From Pseudomonas frederiksbergensis (lineage in GTDB: Bacteria; Pseudomonadota; Gammaproteobacteria; Pseudomonadales; Pseudomonadaceae): DNA of 64,000 nt. The stretch spans positions 1 to 64,000 of the forward strand of contig NZ_MOBP01000015.1 in assembly GCF_003732665.1 (NCBI RefSeq), given 5' to 3'. Position 1 is the stretch's first letter; every line of letters begins with the position of its first letter. The notes under the pieces are model-generated. The model was not told the origin of the DNA, searched no databases, and saw only the letters and a program-made list of their open reading frames with translations. The translations under genes and the position numbers were made by a program. Below are positions 41,389 through 49,583 of the stretch, piece by piece.

Positions 41389-41844
41389 TCAGTCATCTTT
41401 CGGGCCTTGAAGCTGAAGTTGCTCCGGGGTATCGGGCAATCGTTCCACTACCGCAAGCTTTTCCGGCAACTGCCGATTGCGCCAGGCGCGGAAGGCATTG
41501 AGTTCGTCGTCGAGGGTTTTCATGACCCAGGCCAGCACGGCGATGTCGTCGAGCATGCCGAAAACCGGGATGAAATCCGGGATGGCGTCGAGGGGACTGA
41601 GGAAATACATCAGGCCGGCGACAACGACCAGGATCGACTTGCGGCTGATGGCCCGGTACTCACCGCGCCAGTAAGCCAGGCACAAGGCCTGCAACAGGCG
41701 CAGATCATCCTTGAGCTTACCCAGGCGCCCGCCCTCACTGGCGCTTTTGCTGGCCACGGCAAACAACAGGGTCGGCAAACGCCCTCGGGCCAGCAGGCGC
41801 CCGGCCAATGGCAGGAAGCGAGCAAAATTCCAGGGTGTTTTCAT
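41389..41844 (-). CDS. YkvA/DUF1232-family membrane protein
   Basis: A 151-residue protein with the YkvA signature YRAISRKSILVVVAGLMYFLSPLDAIPDFIPVFGMLDDIAVL near residues 65-105, which includes one or two membrane segments. Function of the family is not established. GGGAGGAAAAG precedes ATG 41844 and decides the start. A pair of inverted DnaA-box sequences lies 20 bp upstream. Confidence 0.85.
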   Translation of the reverse strand: MKTPWNFARFLPLAGRLLARGRLPTLLFAVASKSASEGGRLGKLKDDLRLLQALCLAYWRGEYRAISRKSILVVVAGLMYFLSPLDAIPDFIPVFGMLDDIAVLAWVMKTLDDELNAFRAWRNRQLPEKLAVVERLPDTPEQLQLQGPKDD

Positions 41845-41864
41845 CTTTTCCTCCCACTGAAATG

Positions 41865-41887
41865 TTATCCACACAAATTGTGGATAA
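41865..41887. promoter_or_regulatory. Inverted pair of perfect DnaA boxes
   Basis: TTATCCACA at 41865-41873 and TGTGGATAA at 41879-41887 face each other across five bases, 21 bp upstream of the YkvA-like start. Both match the DnaA-box consensus exactly. A similar arrangement occurs at 60838-60861. The rest of the gap to 42139 shows only the FKBP terminator. Confidence 0.5.
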
Positions 41888-42092
41888 CCTTGTGAACAGA
41901 GCTGCATTTCACCGCTGAGAGCCCCGTTTTATAAGGGCTCAACTCAGATCGGGCGTTTTTTACTCACATAAAAAAACCCAAGATTTCATTGACTTGGCGG
42001 TTCGGTGCGGCTAGTCCGGCACTCTCAATGCCTCTGACTCCAGCCTACAGCATCCGTTCGCTTTGTTTGCCAGCGCCCAAACCCCGGATACA

Positions 42093-42121
42093 ACAACGCC
42101 CCGCATAATGCGAGGCGTTGT
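42093..42121 (-). terminator. Probable terminator of the FKBP gene
   Basis: AACGCC / GGCGTT arms with further pairing CGCAT/ATGCG inside form a strong hairpin shortly after the stop codon. The trailing sequence is only partly T-rich. Confidence 0.5.
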
Positions 42122-42139
42122 GTTTGCAGCAGACGACGC

Positions 42140-42853
42140 TTACTTGGCGGCGTCTTCTTTCGCTGGATCTTTGATCGCCAGCAGTTCCAGGTCGAATACC
42201 AGCACCGAGTTGGCCGGGATTGCCGGGCTTGGGCTTTGCGCGCCGTAAGCCAGGTCGCTAGGAATGTACAGCTTGTACTTCTCGCCGACGTGCATCAGTT
42301 GCAGGCCTTCGACCCAACCAGGGATCACACCGCTGACCGGCAGATCAATCGGGCTACCGCGATCAACCGAGCTGTCAAAGGTGGTGCCGTTGGTCAGCTT
42401 GCCGGTGTAGTGAACAGTCACTACGTCGGTAGGCTTAGGTTGAGGACCATCAGCTTTTTTCACGACTTCATACTGCAGACCGGATGCAGTGGTCACTACA
42501 CCGGCTTTCTTGGCGTTGTCTTCGAGGAATTTCTTGCCGGCGGCTGCCGACTCTTCGCTCATCTTCGCCATGCGTTCTTCTGCACGCTTTTGCAGTGCTG
42601 CGAAGGCCTCGACCAGTTCGTCGTCCTTCAGCTTTTGTTCTTTCTTGCCGACGGCATCTTCGATGCCTTGGGCTACGGCCTTGGAATCGAGATCATCCAT
42701 GCCTTCCTGAGCCAGGCTCTTGCCCATGTTCAGGCCAATCCCGTAGGAAGCTTTTTGCGCCGGGGTTTTCAGCTCTACGCTGGTCTGCGAATCACAACCC
42801 GCAAGTACCAGGCTTACCAGGGCCACCGCCGCCGCCAACCGATGCTGTTTCAT
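42140..42853 (-). CDS. FKBP-type peptidyl-prolyl isomerase lipoprotein
   Basis: A 237-residue precursor with lipobox LVLAGC (Cys at about 20), so it is membrane-anchored. The N-terminal dimerisation domain (about 25-120, ASYGIGLNMGKSLAQEGMDDLD) matches FkpA/Mip proteins, and the C-terminal FKBP fold (about 125-230) holds VTVHYTGKLTNGTTFDSS and VIPGWVEGLQLM. It should catalyse proline isomerisation in folding of envelope proteins. Upstream gap 42854-43124 shows no gene. Confidence 0.93.
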   Translation of the reverse strand: MKQHRLAAAVALVSLVLAGCDSQTSVELKTPAQKASYGIGLNMGKSLAQEGMDDLDSKAVAQGIEDAVGKKEQKLKDDELVEAFAALQKRAEERMAKMSEESAAAGKKFLEDNAKKAGVVTTASGLQYEVVKKADGPQPKPTDVVTVHYTGKLTNGTTFDSSVDRGSPIDLPVSGVIPGWVEGLQLMHVGEKYKLYIPSDLAYGAQSPSPAIPANSVLVFDLELLAIKDPAKEDAAK

Positions 42854-43124
42854 GCTATTTCCTTGTTCATGCGCCTAAAGGGCAATCGAATAAAGCCGCG
42901 AGCTTATCAGGCGGCCACGACCAATGGCTACCGGCATGAGAGCAGGAAACTTCTGATAAGTTCAGGTCTTTTAAAGCATTTCGGGAATGGGCTGGATGAA
43001 GTTTCTGTCATCTTCGCCCCACAGACGCAGATGCCGGTTCCTACAACACTTGGCGTAATGGCCACTTGCCGCCCCGTACGGAGCTGAGGCATAAGAGAGC
43101 TATAAATCGACAAGGACGTTTATC

Positions 43125-44933
43125 TTGCGCCTCTTACTCCGCTTGCTGGTTGTGATCGCTGTACTGCTGGGGCTTGGCCTGGCCGTGGTGTTGTACTACG
43201 TGGCCAATCCAAAACTGCCGACCTACTCTCCTGCGCAACAGGTGCATTACCTCGAGCAGTGGAGCGCCGCCGACCGCCAGGCCTACTACTTCACGCCCCA
43301 GGGCACCCAGGTCAAAGGCCTGCATTACGACTGGTTCGAGGCGCTGGAGCTGCCGTTCTCGCAACAGCGATTCGCCGCCCCGGAATACCTCGCACGCTTC
43401 GGTTTCCTGATCGATCCTGCCCAGAAAGCCACGCCAAATAACCCTGGCAACCTGCCCGTGGGCTTTGCCCGGCATCAGAATGCCGGCAGCCAGGACCAGT
43501 TCCTCGACATCACCTGCGCCGCGTGCCATACCGGCGAGTTGCGCTTTAACGGCCAAGCGGTGCGCATTGATGGCGGCTCGGCGCAGCATGTGTTGCCGTC
43601 CAGCGTGCCGACCCTGCGCGGCGGCAGTTTCGGCCAGGCATTGGTGGCCAGCCTTGTATCGACTTATTACAACCCGTGGAAATTCGAACGTTTCGCACGC
43701 AACGTGTTGGGCGCGGACTACGACGCCCGGCATAACGTCCTACGGGAAGACTTCAAAAAATCTCTCGATACCTTTGTGAAAGCCGCCTGGAACGACACCC
43801 ATCGCGGCCTCTATCCCACCGAAGAAGGCCCCGGCCGCACCGACGCATTCGGCCGCATTGCCAATGCCAGCTTCGGCGATGCGATTTCCCCGGATAACTA
43901 CCGCGTGGCCAACGCCCCAGTGGATTATCCACAGCTGTGGGACATCTGGACCTTCGATTGGGTGCAGTGGAACGGCTCGGCGCAGCAACCGATGGCGCGC
44001 AATATCGGCGAGGCATTGGGCGTGGGCGCGACGTTGAATTTCTTCGATGCCGATGGACAGCCGCTCAGCGGAGATGCGCGCTATCCCTCCAGTGTCCGGG
44101 TGCGCGACCTGAACCTGATCGAAGAAACCCTGCAACGGCTCAAGCCACCCGCCTGGCCGGAGGAGGTGCTGGGCCGCGTGGACAAAGCCCTGGCCGCCCA
44201 AGGCCGCACGCTGTTCGCCGAGAACTGCGCCAGTTGCCACGTGCCACGGGTCAATCAGGTGGGCGATCGTGCGGTGCAACAACTCAAATTGCTGCCCGTC
44301 GCCGCCATCGGCACCGACCCCACCGCCGCCAACAACATCGCCGACCATCGCTTCGACCTGACAGCCCTGCAATGGGACCCGGCGGAACTCGGGCAACTGG
44401 ATGTTCAACTGCATCCCAAACCGACCGAACCGCTGGACCTGAGCAAACTCTCGGTGGCTAAGGGCCTGGCCTACGTCACGGCGTTCGTGGAAAACCGGGC
44501 TTACCGCGAGGCCAAGGTCACCCCCGCAGAACGACCGAACCTGGACGGCTTCGGCCTGCCCATCGGTGTTCAGGAGCTGCGCGCCTACAAGGCCCGGCCA
44601 CTGGCGGGGGTGTGGGCCACCGCGCCGTTTCTGCACAACGGCTCAGTGCCGAGCATTTATCAGTTGCTGTCGCCCCAGGACGAACGCGCGACCACTTTCT
44701 ATAAAGGCACTTTCGAGTACGACCCTAAACACCTGGGCTATCGCACCGAAGCCTTTACTAACGGTTTCGTGTTCGACACGCGCATCACCGGCAATCACAA
44801 CAGCGGCCACGAATTCCGCGCCGGCGAGCGTGGCAACGGCGTTATTGGCCGTTTGCTGCAACCGCAAGAACGCTGGGCGCTGCTGGAATACCTGAAAGTG
44901 CTGGGCGGCCCGCTGGAGGCGCAACTGCCATGA
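43125..44933 (+). CDS. Membrane-anchored di-heme cytochrome c (RoxA/MauG/CcP-like)
   Basis: A 602-residue protein with an N-terminal membrane anchor (about 3-25) and a large periplasmic part. Two haem motifs, CAACH at about 131-135 and CASCH at about 368-372, and the late FLHNGSVPSIYQLL motif place it among large di-haem proteins related to cytochrome c peroxidase, MauG and the rubber oxygenase RoxA. Pseudomonad genomes usually label it di-haem cytochrome c peroxidase. TTG start 43125 follows AAGGACG and gives the anchor. The catalase-like gene follows by 28 bp, suggesting a joint role in peroxide or oxygen chemistry. Substrate unknown. Confidence 0.82.
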   Translation: MRLLLRLLVVIAVLLGLGLAVVLYYVANPKLPTYSPAQQVHYLEQWSAADRQAYYFTPQGTQVKGLHYDWFEALELPFSQQRFAAPEYLARFGFLIDPAQKATPNNPGNLPVGFARHQNAGSQDQFLDITCAACHTGELRFNGQAVRIDGGSAQHVLPSSVPTLRGGSFGQALVASLVSTYYNPWKFERFARNVLGADYDARHNVLREDFKKSLDTFVKAAWNDTHRGLYPTEEGPGRTDAFGRIANASFGDAISPDNYRVANAPVDYPQLWDIWTFDWVQWNGSAQQPMARNIGEALGVGATLNFFDADGQPLSGDARYPSSVRVRDLNLIEETLQRLKPPAWPEEVLGRVDKALAAQGRTLFAENCASCHVPRVNQVGDRAVQQLKLLPVAAIGTDPTAANNIADHRFDLTALQWDPAELGQLDVQLHPKPTEPLDLSKLSVAKGLAYVTAFVENRAYREAKVTPAERPNLDGFGLPIGVQELRAYKARPLAGVWATAPFLHNGSVPSIYQLLSPQDERATTFYKGTFEYDPKHLGYRTEAFTNGFVFDTRITGNHNSGHEFRAGERGNGVIGRLLQPQERWALLEYLKVLGGPLEAQLP

Positions 44934-44961
44934 ATTCTGAATTCGTCAAAAGGACTTGCTG

Positions 44962-46098
44962 ATGCTGATCACCCTTTGGCTGCGCCTCGGTGCCTTTCTC
45001 GGAAAACTTCTGCTTTGGATACTGGGCCTGGCGCTGCTGGGCTGGGCGCTGGCGACTGCGTGGTTTGCCTGGCAGCACAGCGGCGCGGTGTCCGCGGATG
45101 AACAGGTTCCGACGGGTGAAGCGGCGATGACCCAGGACATCATCCAGACCGCCGTACGCATCGTGGATCAGCACCGTGAAAACACGCGCTACCTGCGCGA
45201 CGCCCACGCCAAGGCCCATGGTTGCGTGAAAGCCGAGGTCCAGGTGTTGCCGGATCTGGCAGCGGATTTGCGTCAAGGTGTGTTCAGCGAACCGGGGAAA
45301 ACCTGGCAAGCCACGGTGCGCCTGTCCAACGGCAACGCCTACCCGCAATTCGACAGCATCCGCGATGCCCGGGGCATGGCGATCAAGTTGCTCGACGTGC
45401 CCGGCAAACAATTGCTGGCCGACCAAACGGCGCGCCAGGAGCAGGACTTCGTGATGTTCAGTCATCCGAATTTCTTTGTCAGCGATGTCGCCGAGTACCG
45501 TCAGAATGTGGCCGCCCAGGCCGATGGCAAAACGGCGATGGCGTTCTTTCCGGGCTGGGACCCGCGCACGTGGCAGGTTCGCCATTTGTTTATCGCCCTG
45601 GCGACGCTCTCTCCCGCTCCCGACAGCCCGACCCAGACGACTTACTTTTCAGTTTCGCCCTACAAATTCGGCGGCGCGAACGCCAAGTTCCGCGTGATGC
45701 CGGACCCGGGAAGCTGCCCGGCTTATGTGTTGCCCAAGCAGAATCAGGACCTGCCGAACTTCCTGCGCAGTGCGCTGAATCAACAGTTGTCGACTGACCG
45801 GGTGCCGGCGTGTTTCGTCCTGCAGATCCAGCGCCAGGACGCAAACAAGTACATGCCGATCGAGGACACGAGCATTGAGTGGCGTGAAAGTGATGCAGCA
45901 TTCGAGACGGTGGCGAAGATCAATGTGCCGGCCCAGGATTTCGATACCCCGGCGCTGAATCTGCAATGCGATAACCTGTCGTTCAACCCGTGGTTTGGGC
46001 TGGAGGCGCATCGGCCGATTGGGGGGATCAATCGTCTGCGCAAGGCGGTGTATGAAGCGGTCAGCGACTACCGCCACAGCCGCAACGCCGAGCAATAA
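44962..46098 (+). CDS. Membrane-anchored catalase-like haem protein
   Basis: A 378-residue protein with an N-terminal membrane segment (about 5-40) followed by a periplasmic catalase-related domain. RDAHAKAHGCVKAEV contains the distal histidine equivalent of catalase, then VRLSNG, DARGMAIKLLDV and DFVMFSHPNFFVSDV follow in catalase order; near the end HRPIGGINRLRKAVYEAVS is typical of this divergent group. It is shorter than true catalases and tethered, so peroxidase or peroxygenase activity is possible. ATG 44962 with AGGAC upstream. Co-transcribed with the di-haem gene. Confidence 0.82.
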   Translation: MLITLWLRLGAFLGKLLLWILGLALLGWALATAWFAWQHSGAVSADEQVPTGEAAMTQDIIQTAVRIVDQHRENTRYLRDAHAKAHGCVKAEVQVLPDLAADLRQGVFSEPGKTWQATVRLSNGNAYPQFDSIRDARGMAIKLLDVPGKQLLADQTARQEQDFVMFSHPNFFVSDVAEYRQNVAAQADGKTAMAFFPGWDPRTWQVRHLFIALATLSPAPDSPTQTTYFSVSPYKFGGANAKFRVMPDPGSCPAYVLPKQNQDLPNFLRSALNQQLSTDRVPACFVLQIQRQDANKYMPIEDTSIEWRESDAAFETVAKINVPAQDFDTPALNLQCDNLSFNPWFGLEAHRPIGGINRLRKAVYEAVSDYRHSRNAEQ

Positions 46099-46117
46099 AC
46101 GCCAAACCCAGTAACCC

Positions 46118-46207
46118 TGTGGGAGCGGGCTCGCTCGCGAATGCGGTGTATCAGTCGCCGAAGATGTTGGCTGACACACCACATTCGCGAGCAAGCCCGC
46201 TCCCACA
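46118..46207. repeat. REP inverted pair
   Basis: GGGAGCGGGCTCGCTCGCGA arms with interior AAGATGTTGGCTGACACACC, of the conserved REPIN interior type. Between the catalase-like gene and the tRNA terminator. Confidence 0.88.
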
Positions 46208-46242
46208 GGGGAATCGCGGTAGTGAGTCAAATCCCAGACAGC

Positions 46243-46268
46243 AAAAAGCCCGCATCAAGCGGGCTTTC
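46243..46268 (-). terminator. Terminator of the tRNA operon
   Basis: On the minus strand: AAAGCCCGCTTGATGCGGGCTTTTT, a perfect stem with T run after tRNA-Asp copy 1. Confidence 0.85.
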
Positions 46269-46309
46269 TGTGTGGTGACCTGGCGTTCAGCGTTCCAGGT
46301 TACCGAATA

Positions 46310-46386
46310 TGGCGCAGCGGACGGGACTCGAACCCGCGACCCCCGGCGTGACAGGCCGGTATTCTAACCGACTGAACTACCGCTGC
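46310..46386 (-). tRNA. tRNA-Asp (GTC), copy 1
   Basis: 77 nt with encoded CCA. Minus-strand reading starts GCAGCGGTAGTTCAG, anticodon loop CTGTCAC gives GTC, T-arm GGGTTCGAGTCCC, acceptor CCGCTGC plus G-CCA. Acceptor, D, anticodon and T stems pair fully. Confidence 0.97.
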
Positions 46387-46401
46387 GCGTAGCGTTGAAA
46401 G

Positions 46402-46477
46402 TGGTGGGTGATGACGGGATCGAACCGCCGACATTCTGCTTGTAAGGCAGACGCTCTCCCAGCTGAGCTAATCACCC
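46402..46477 (-). tRNA. tRNA-Val (TAC), copy 1
   Basis: 76 nt with encoded CCA. Minus-strand reading starts GGGTGATTAGCTCAG, anticodon loop CTTACAA gives TAC, T-arm CGGTTCGATCCCG, end TCACCC-A-CCA. It is upstream of tRNA-Asp copy 1 in the same transcript, 15 bp apart. Confidence 0.97.
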
Positions 46478-46598
46478 TTTACCTTCGTTGCGGGGCGCAT
46501 TATGCCACAGGTTTTCGTAAAGTGTTGATTTAATTGAATATTTTTTCAATTAAATCTGAAAACCGGTGAAATCACACATCCCGCGGGAACAACAGACA

Positions 46599-46625
46599 GA
46601 AAAAAACCCGCGTTAGCGGGCTTTT
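46599..46625 (-). terminator. Terminator between the two tRNA pairs
   Basis: On the minus strand AAAAGCCCGCTAACGCGGGTTTTTT. It ends the copy 2 pair, so each tRNA pair is probably its own unit. Confidence 0.8.
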
Positions 46626-46665
46626 CCGTGGTGACCTGGCGTTCAGCATTCCAGGTGACCGAATA

Positions 46666-46742
46666 TGGCGCAGCGGACGGGACTCGAACCCGCGACCCCC
46701 GGCGTGACAGGCCGGTATTCTAACCGACTGAACTACCGCTGC
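46666..46742 (-). tRNA. tRNA-Asp (GTC), copy 2
   Basis: Same sequence as copy 1. The 3' flank (CCAGG ... CCGAATA) is also nearly the same as in copy 1, showing a recent tandem duplication. Confidence 0.97.
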
Positions 46743-46761
46743 GCGTAACACTAAGAACGAA

Positions 46762-46837
46762 TGGTGGGTGATGACGGGATCGAACCGCCGACATTCTGCT
46801 TGTAAGGCAGACGCTCTCCCAGCTGAGCTAATCACCC
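46762..46837 (-). tRNA. tRNA-Val (TAC), copy 2
   Basis: Same sequence as copy 1. Separated from tRNA-Asp copy 2 by 19 bp. Confidence 0.97.
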
Positions 46838-46996
46838 TTCGCTTCGGTGTGGCGCGCATTCTACGGAGGGGTCCAACCTCTGGCAAGCACTTTTTTAATT
46901 AATTTTCCGAGGCCTTCCAAAGGCTTAGAGAAGGGTTGGCCTATGGCGCCGCGAAGAGAATAATGCCCCCCTTTGTATAAAGGAGAGACTCGCCCC

Positions 46997-47917
46997 ATGT
47001 GGTTCAAAAACCTGCTTATCTATCGCCTGACCCAAGATCTGCCTTTTGATGCCGAGGCGTTGGAAACTGCACTGGCGACCAAACTGGCGCGTCCATGTGC
47101 AAGCCAGGAGTTGACCACCTACGGTTTCGTCGCGCCGTTCGGCAAGGGCGAAGATGCCCCGCTGGCGCACGTCAGTGGTGACTTCCTGCTGATCGCCGCC
47201 CGTAAAGAAGAACGCATTCTGCCGGGCAGCGTCGTGCGTGACGCGGTCAAGGAAAAGGTCGAAGAGATCGAAGCCGAGCAAATGCGCAAGGTCTATAAAA
47301 AGGAACGGGACCAGATCAAGGATGAAATCATCCAGGCCTTCCTGCCCCGCGCCTTTATCCGTCGTTCGTCGACTTTCGCCGCCATCGCGCCGAAACAAGG
47401 CCTGATCCTGGTGAACTCGGCCAGCCCGAAACGCGCCGAAGACTTGCTGTCGACTTTGCGTGAAGTCATCGGCTCGCTGCCGGTGCGTCCGCTGACCGTG
47501 AAAATGGCCCCGACTGCCACCATGACCGACTGGGTGAAGACCCAGAAAGCCGCAGACGACTTCTTTGTTCTGGACGAGTGCGAACTGCGCGACACCCACG
47601 AAGACGGCGGCATCGTGCGCTGCAAGCGTCAGGACCTGACCAGCGAAGAAATCCAGCTGCACCTGAGCACCGGCAAAGTGGTGACTCAGCTGTCCCTGGC
47701 GTGGCAGGACAAGTTGTCGTTCATGCTCGACGACAAGATGACCGTCAAGCGCCTGAAGTTCGAAGACTTGCTGCAGGACCAGGCGGAACAGGACGGCGGC
47801 GACGAAGCCCTGGGCCAACTGGACGCCAGCTTCACCCTGATGATGCTGACCTTCGGCGACTTCCTGCCGGCGCTGGTTGAAGCGCTGGGTGGCGAAGAGA
47901 CCCCACAAGGCATCTAA
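46997..47917 (+). CDS. rdgC: Recombination-associated protein RdgC
   Basis: A 306-residue ring-forming DNA-binding protein associated with the nucleoid that limits RecA action. MWFKNLLIYRL at the start, SGDFLLIAARKEERILPGSVVRD and a late LQLSLAWQDKLSF-type segment (here VVTQLSLAWQDKLSF) are family marks. Length equals that of typical RdgC. ATG 46997 is used because it gives the invariant N-terminus; the frame extends upstream to 46973. Confidence 0.95.
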   Translation: MWFKNLLIYRLTQDLPFDAEALETALATKLARPCASQELTTYGFVAPFGKGEDAPLAHVSGDFLLIAARKEERILPGSVVRDAVKEKVEEIEAEQMRKVYKKERDQIKDEIIQAFLPRAFIRRSSTFAAIAPKQGLILVNSASPKRAEDLLSTLREVIGSLPVRPLTVKMAPTATMTDWVKTQKAADDFFVLDECELRDTHEDGGIVRCKRQDLTSEEIQLHLSTGKVVTQLSLAWQDKLSFMLDDKMTVKRLKFEDLLQDQAEQDGGDEALGQLDASFTLMMLTFGDFLPALVEALGGEETPQGI

Positions 47918-47934
47918 AGCCGTGTGATATCCCC

Positions 47935-48025
47935 TGTGGGAGCGGGCTTGCTCGCGAAAGCGGTGTGTCAGACGACATAAATGTTGAATGATCAGCCGCC
48001 TTCGCGAGCAAGCCCGCTCCCACAG
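47935..48025. repeat. REP inverted pair
   Basis: GGGAGCGGGCTTGCTCGCGA arms with interior GACATAAATGTTGAATGATC. Between rdgC and the BASS transporter gene. Confidence 0.88.
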
Positions 48026-48068
48026 GGGTTCTGTGTGATTTTCAACATCGAATAATAAGGATCAGGCC

Positions 48069-49034
48069 ATGCGCGCACTCGCCGCTTTAAGCCGCTTCGT
48101 CGGCAACACCTTCGCCTATTGGGTGCTGATTTTCGCCGTGCTGGCGTTCATGGAGCCTACGTGGTTCGTTGGCCTCAAAGGCGCCATCGTGCCATTGCTG
48201 GGGCTGGTGATGTTCGGCATGGGCCTGACCCTCAAACTCGAAGACTTCGCCGAGGTCGCTCGCCATCCGTGGCGCGTGGCACTGGGCGTGGTCGCGCATT
48301 TCGTGATCATGCCGGGTATGGCGTGGTTGCTTTGCCAGGCGTTTCACCTGCCGCCGGAAATTGCTGTCGGCGTGATCCTGGTCGGTTGCTGCCCGAGCGG
48401 CACGTCGTCCAATGTCATGACGTGGCTGGCCCGCGGCGACCTGGCGCTGTCGGTAGCCATCGCCGCCGTCACCACCCTCCTCGCCCCGCTGCTGACGCCC
48501 GCGCTGATCTGGTTGCTGGCCTCGGCCTGGTTGCCGGTGTCGTTCATGGAGTTGTTCTGGTCGATCCTGCAAGTGGTGCTGTTGCCGATCGTGCTCGGCG
48601 TGATTGCTCAACGACTGCTCGGCAACAAGGTGCGTCACGCGGTAGAAGTGTTGCCGCTGGTGTCAGTGGTGAGCATCGTGATCATCGTTGCCGCCGTGGT
48701 CGCGGCCAGTCAGGCGAAGATTGCCGAGTCCGGCCTGTTGATCATGGCGGTGGTGATGCTGCACAACAGCTTCGGCTACCTGCTGGGTTACTTCACCGGG
48801 CGCCTGTTCAAGCTGCCCCTGGCCCAGCGCAAGTCGTTGGCCCTGGAAGTCGGCATGCAGAACTCCGGTTTGGGTGCCGCCCTGGCCAGTGCGCACTTCT
48901 CACCTTTGGCGGCGGTGCCGAGCGCGTTGTTCAGTGTGTGGCACAACATTTCCGGGGCGTTGCTCTCGACGTATTTCCGCCGCATGAGCGAGAAAGAAGA
49001 CCGGGAAACCGCAGCGCGGCAGGCGACCGAGTAA
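48069..49034 (+). CDS. Bile acid:sodium symporter-family (BASS) transporter
   Basis: A 321-residue inner-membrane protein with about ten segments. VMFGMGLTLKLEDF near residue 55, GCCPSGTSSNVMTWLARGDLALSVA near 103 with its conserved proline and serines, and EVGMQNSGLGAALA near 258 are hallmarks of the BASS fold. In bacteria such proteins carry organic anions such as pantoate, pyruvate or sulfonates with sodium; the substrate here is unknown. ATG 48069 follows AAGGATC. Confidence 0.9.
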   Translation: MRALAALSRFVGNTFAYWVLIFAVLAFMEPTWFVGLKGAIVPLLGLVMFGMGLTLKLEDFAEVARHPWRVALGVVAHFVIMPGMAWLLCQAFHLPPEIAVGVILVGCCPSGTSSNVMTWLARGDLALSVAIAAVTTLLAPLLTPALIWLLASAWLPVSFMELFWSILQVVLLPIVLGVIAQRLLGNKVRHAVEVLPLVSVVSIVIIVAAVVAASQAKIAESGLLIMAVVMLHNSFGYLLGYFTGRLFKLPLAQRKSLALEVGMQNSGLGAALASAHFSPLAAVPSALFSVWHNISGALLSTYFRRMSEKEDRETAARQATE

Positions 49035-49082
49035 GCGCTCAAACTTGATCCTCGGGTTAATGATGGGCACTCTATGGCCCAA

Positions 49083-49133
49083 CGCGAGGACGACCTCGCG
49101 GCTCGATCGAGTCATTAATCTGGGGACGACCCC
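49083..49133 (+). promoter_or_regulatory. Guanidine-II (mini-ykkC) riboswitch
   Basis: Two hairpins with ACGA loops: GCGAGG-ACGA-CCTCGC (49084-49099) and GGGG-ACGA-CCCC (49122-49133), joined by 22 bases, ending 11 bp before the GGAGG ribosome site. This is the exact architecture of the mini-ykkC motif, shown by Breaker and colleagues to bind guanidine. It controls the SMR exporter at 49155, as expected. Confidence 0.88.
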
Positions 49134-49154
49134 GTCAATCGATGGAGGTCATTC

Positions 49155-49469
49155 ATGTCCTGGATCATTCTGTTTTTCGCCGGCCTGTTCGAAGTCGGCT
49201 GGGCCGTTGGCCTGAAATACACCGACGGCTTCAGCCGCCCTCTCCCCACTGCACTCACCGTCGCCGCCATGGCCATCAGCCTCGGCTTGCTGGGCCTTGC
49301 CATGAAGGAATTGCCGCTGGGCACGGCCTATGCGATCTGGACCGGCGTGGGCGCGGTGGGCACGGTGATTGCCGGGATCATTTTGTTTGGTGAGTCCATG
49401 GCGCTGTTTCGACTGGCGAGTGTGGCGTTGATTATTGCCGGGTTGGTTGGGCTTAAGGTCAGCGCTTAG
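49155..49469 (+). CDS. sugE: SMR-family guanidinium exporter (Gdx/SugE)
   Basis: A 104-residue four-helix membrane protein of the small multidrug resistance family. The essential glutamate is Glu13 in LFEVGWAVGLKY, the W-x-V-G-L-K-Y context being that of the SugE/Gdx branch rather than EmrE. AYAIWTGVGAVGTVIAGIILFGE in the third helix is also typical. Gdx proteins export guanidinium in exchange for protons. The guanidine-II riboswitch directly upstream supports the assignment. Gene is monocistronic. Confidence 0.95.
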   Translation: MSWIILFFAGLFEVGWAVGLKYTDGFSRPLPTALTVAAMAISLGLLGLAMKELPLGTAYAIWTGVGAVGTVIAGIILFGESMALFRLASVALIIAGLVGLKVSA

Positions 49470-49480
49470 GCCTCTACCGC

Positions 49481-49565
49481 TTTCGCGAGCAAGCCCGCTC
49501 CCACAGGGGACCGCGTTCCTCCAGGGGAACTCGGTTAACTGTGGGAGCGGGCTTGCTCGCGAAGA
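49481..49565. repeat. REP inverted pair
   Basis: GCGAGCAAGCCCGCTCCCACA arms; interior GGGGACCGCGTTCCTCCAGG. Between convergent genes. Confidence 0.88.
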
Positions 49566-49583
49566 GGCCCTCAATCATCACAA

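Noticed and set aside
46572..46886. Minus-strand 104-codon frame over the second tRNA pair
   Set aside because: It covers two well-formed tRNA genes and cannot be a protein gene.
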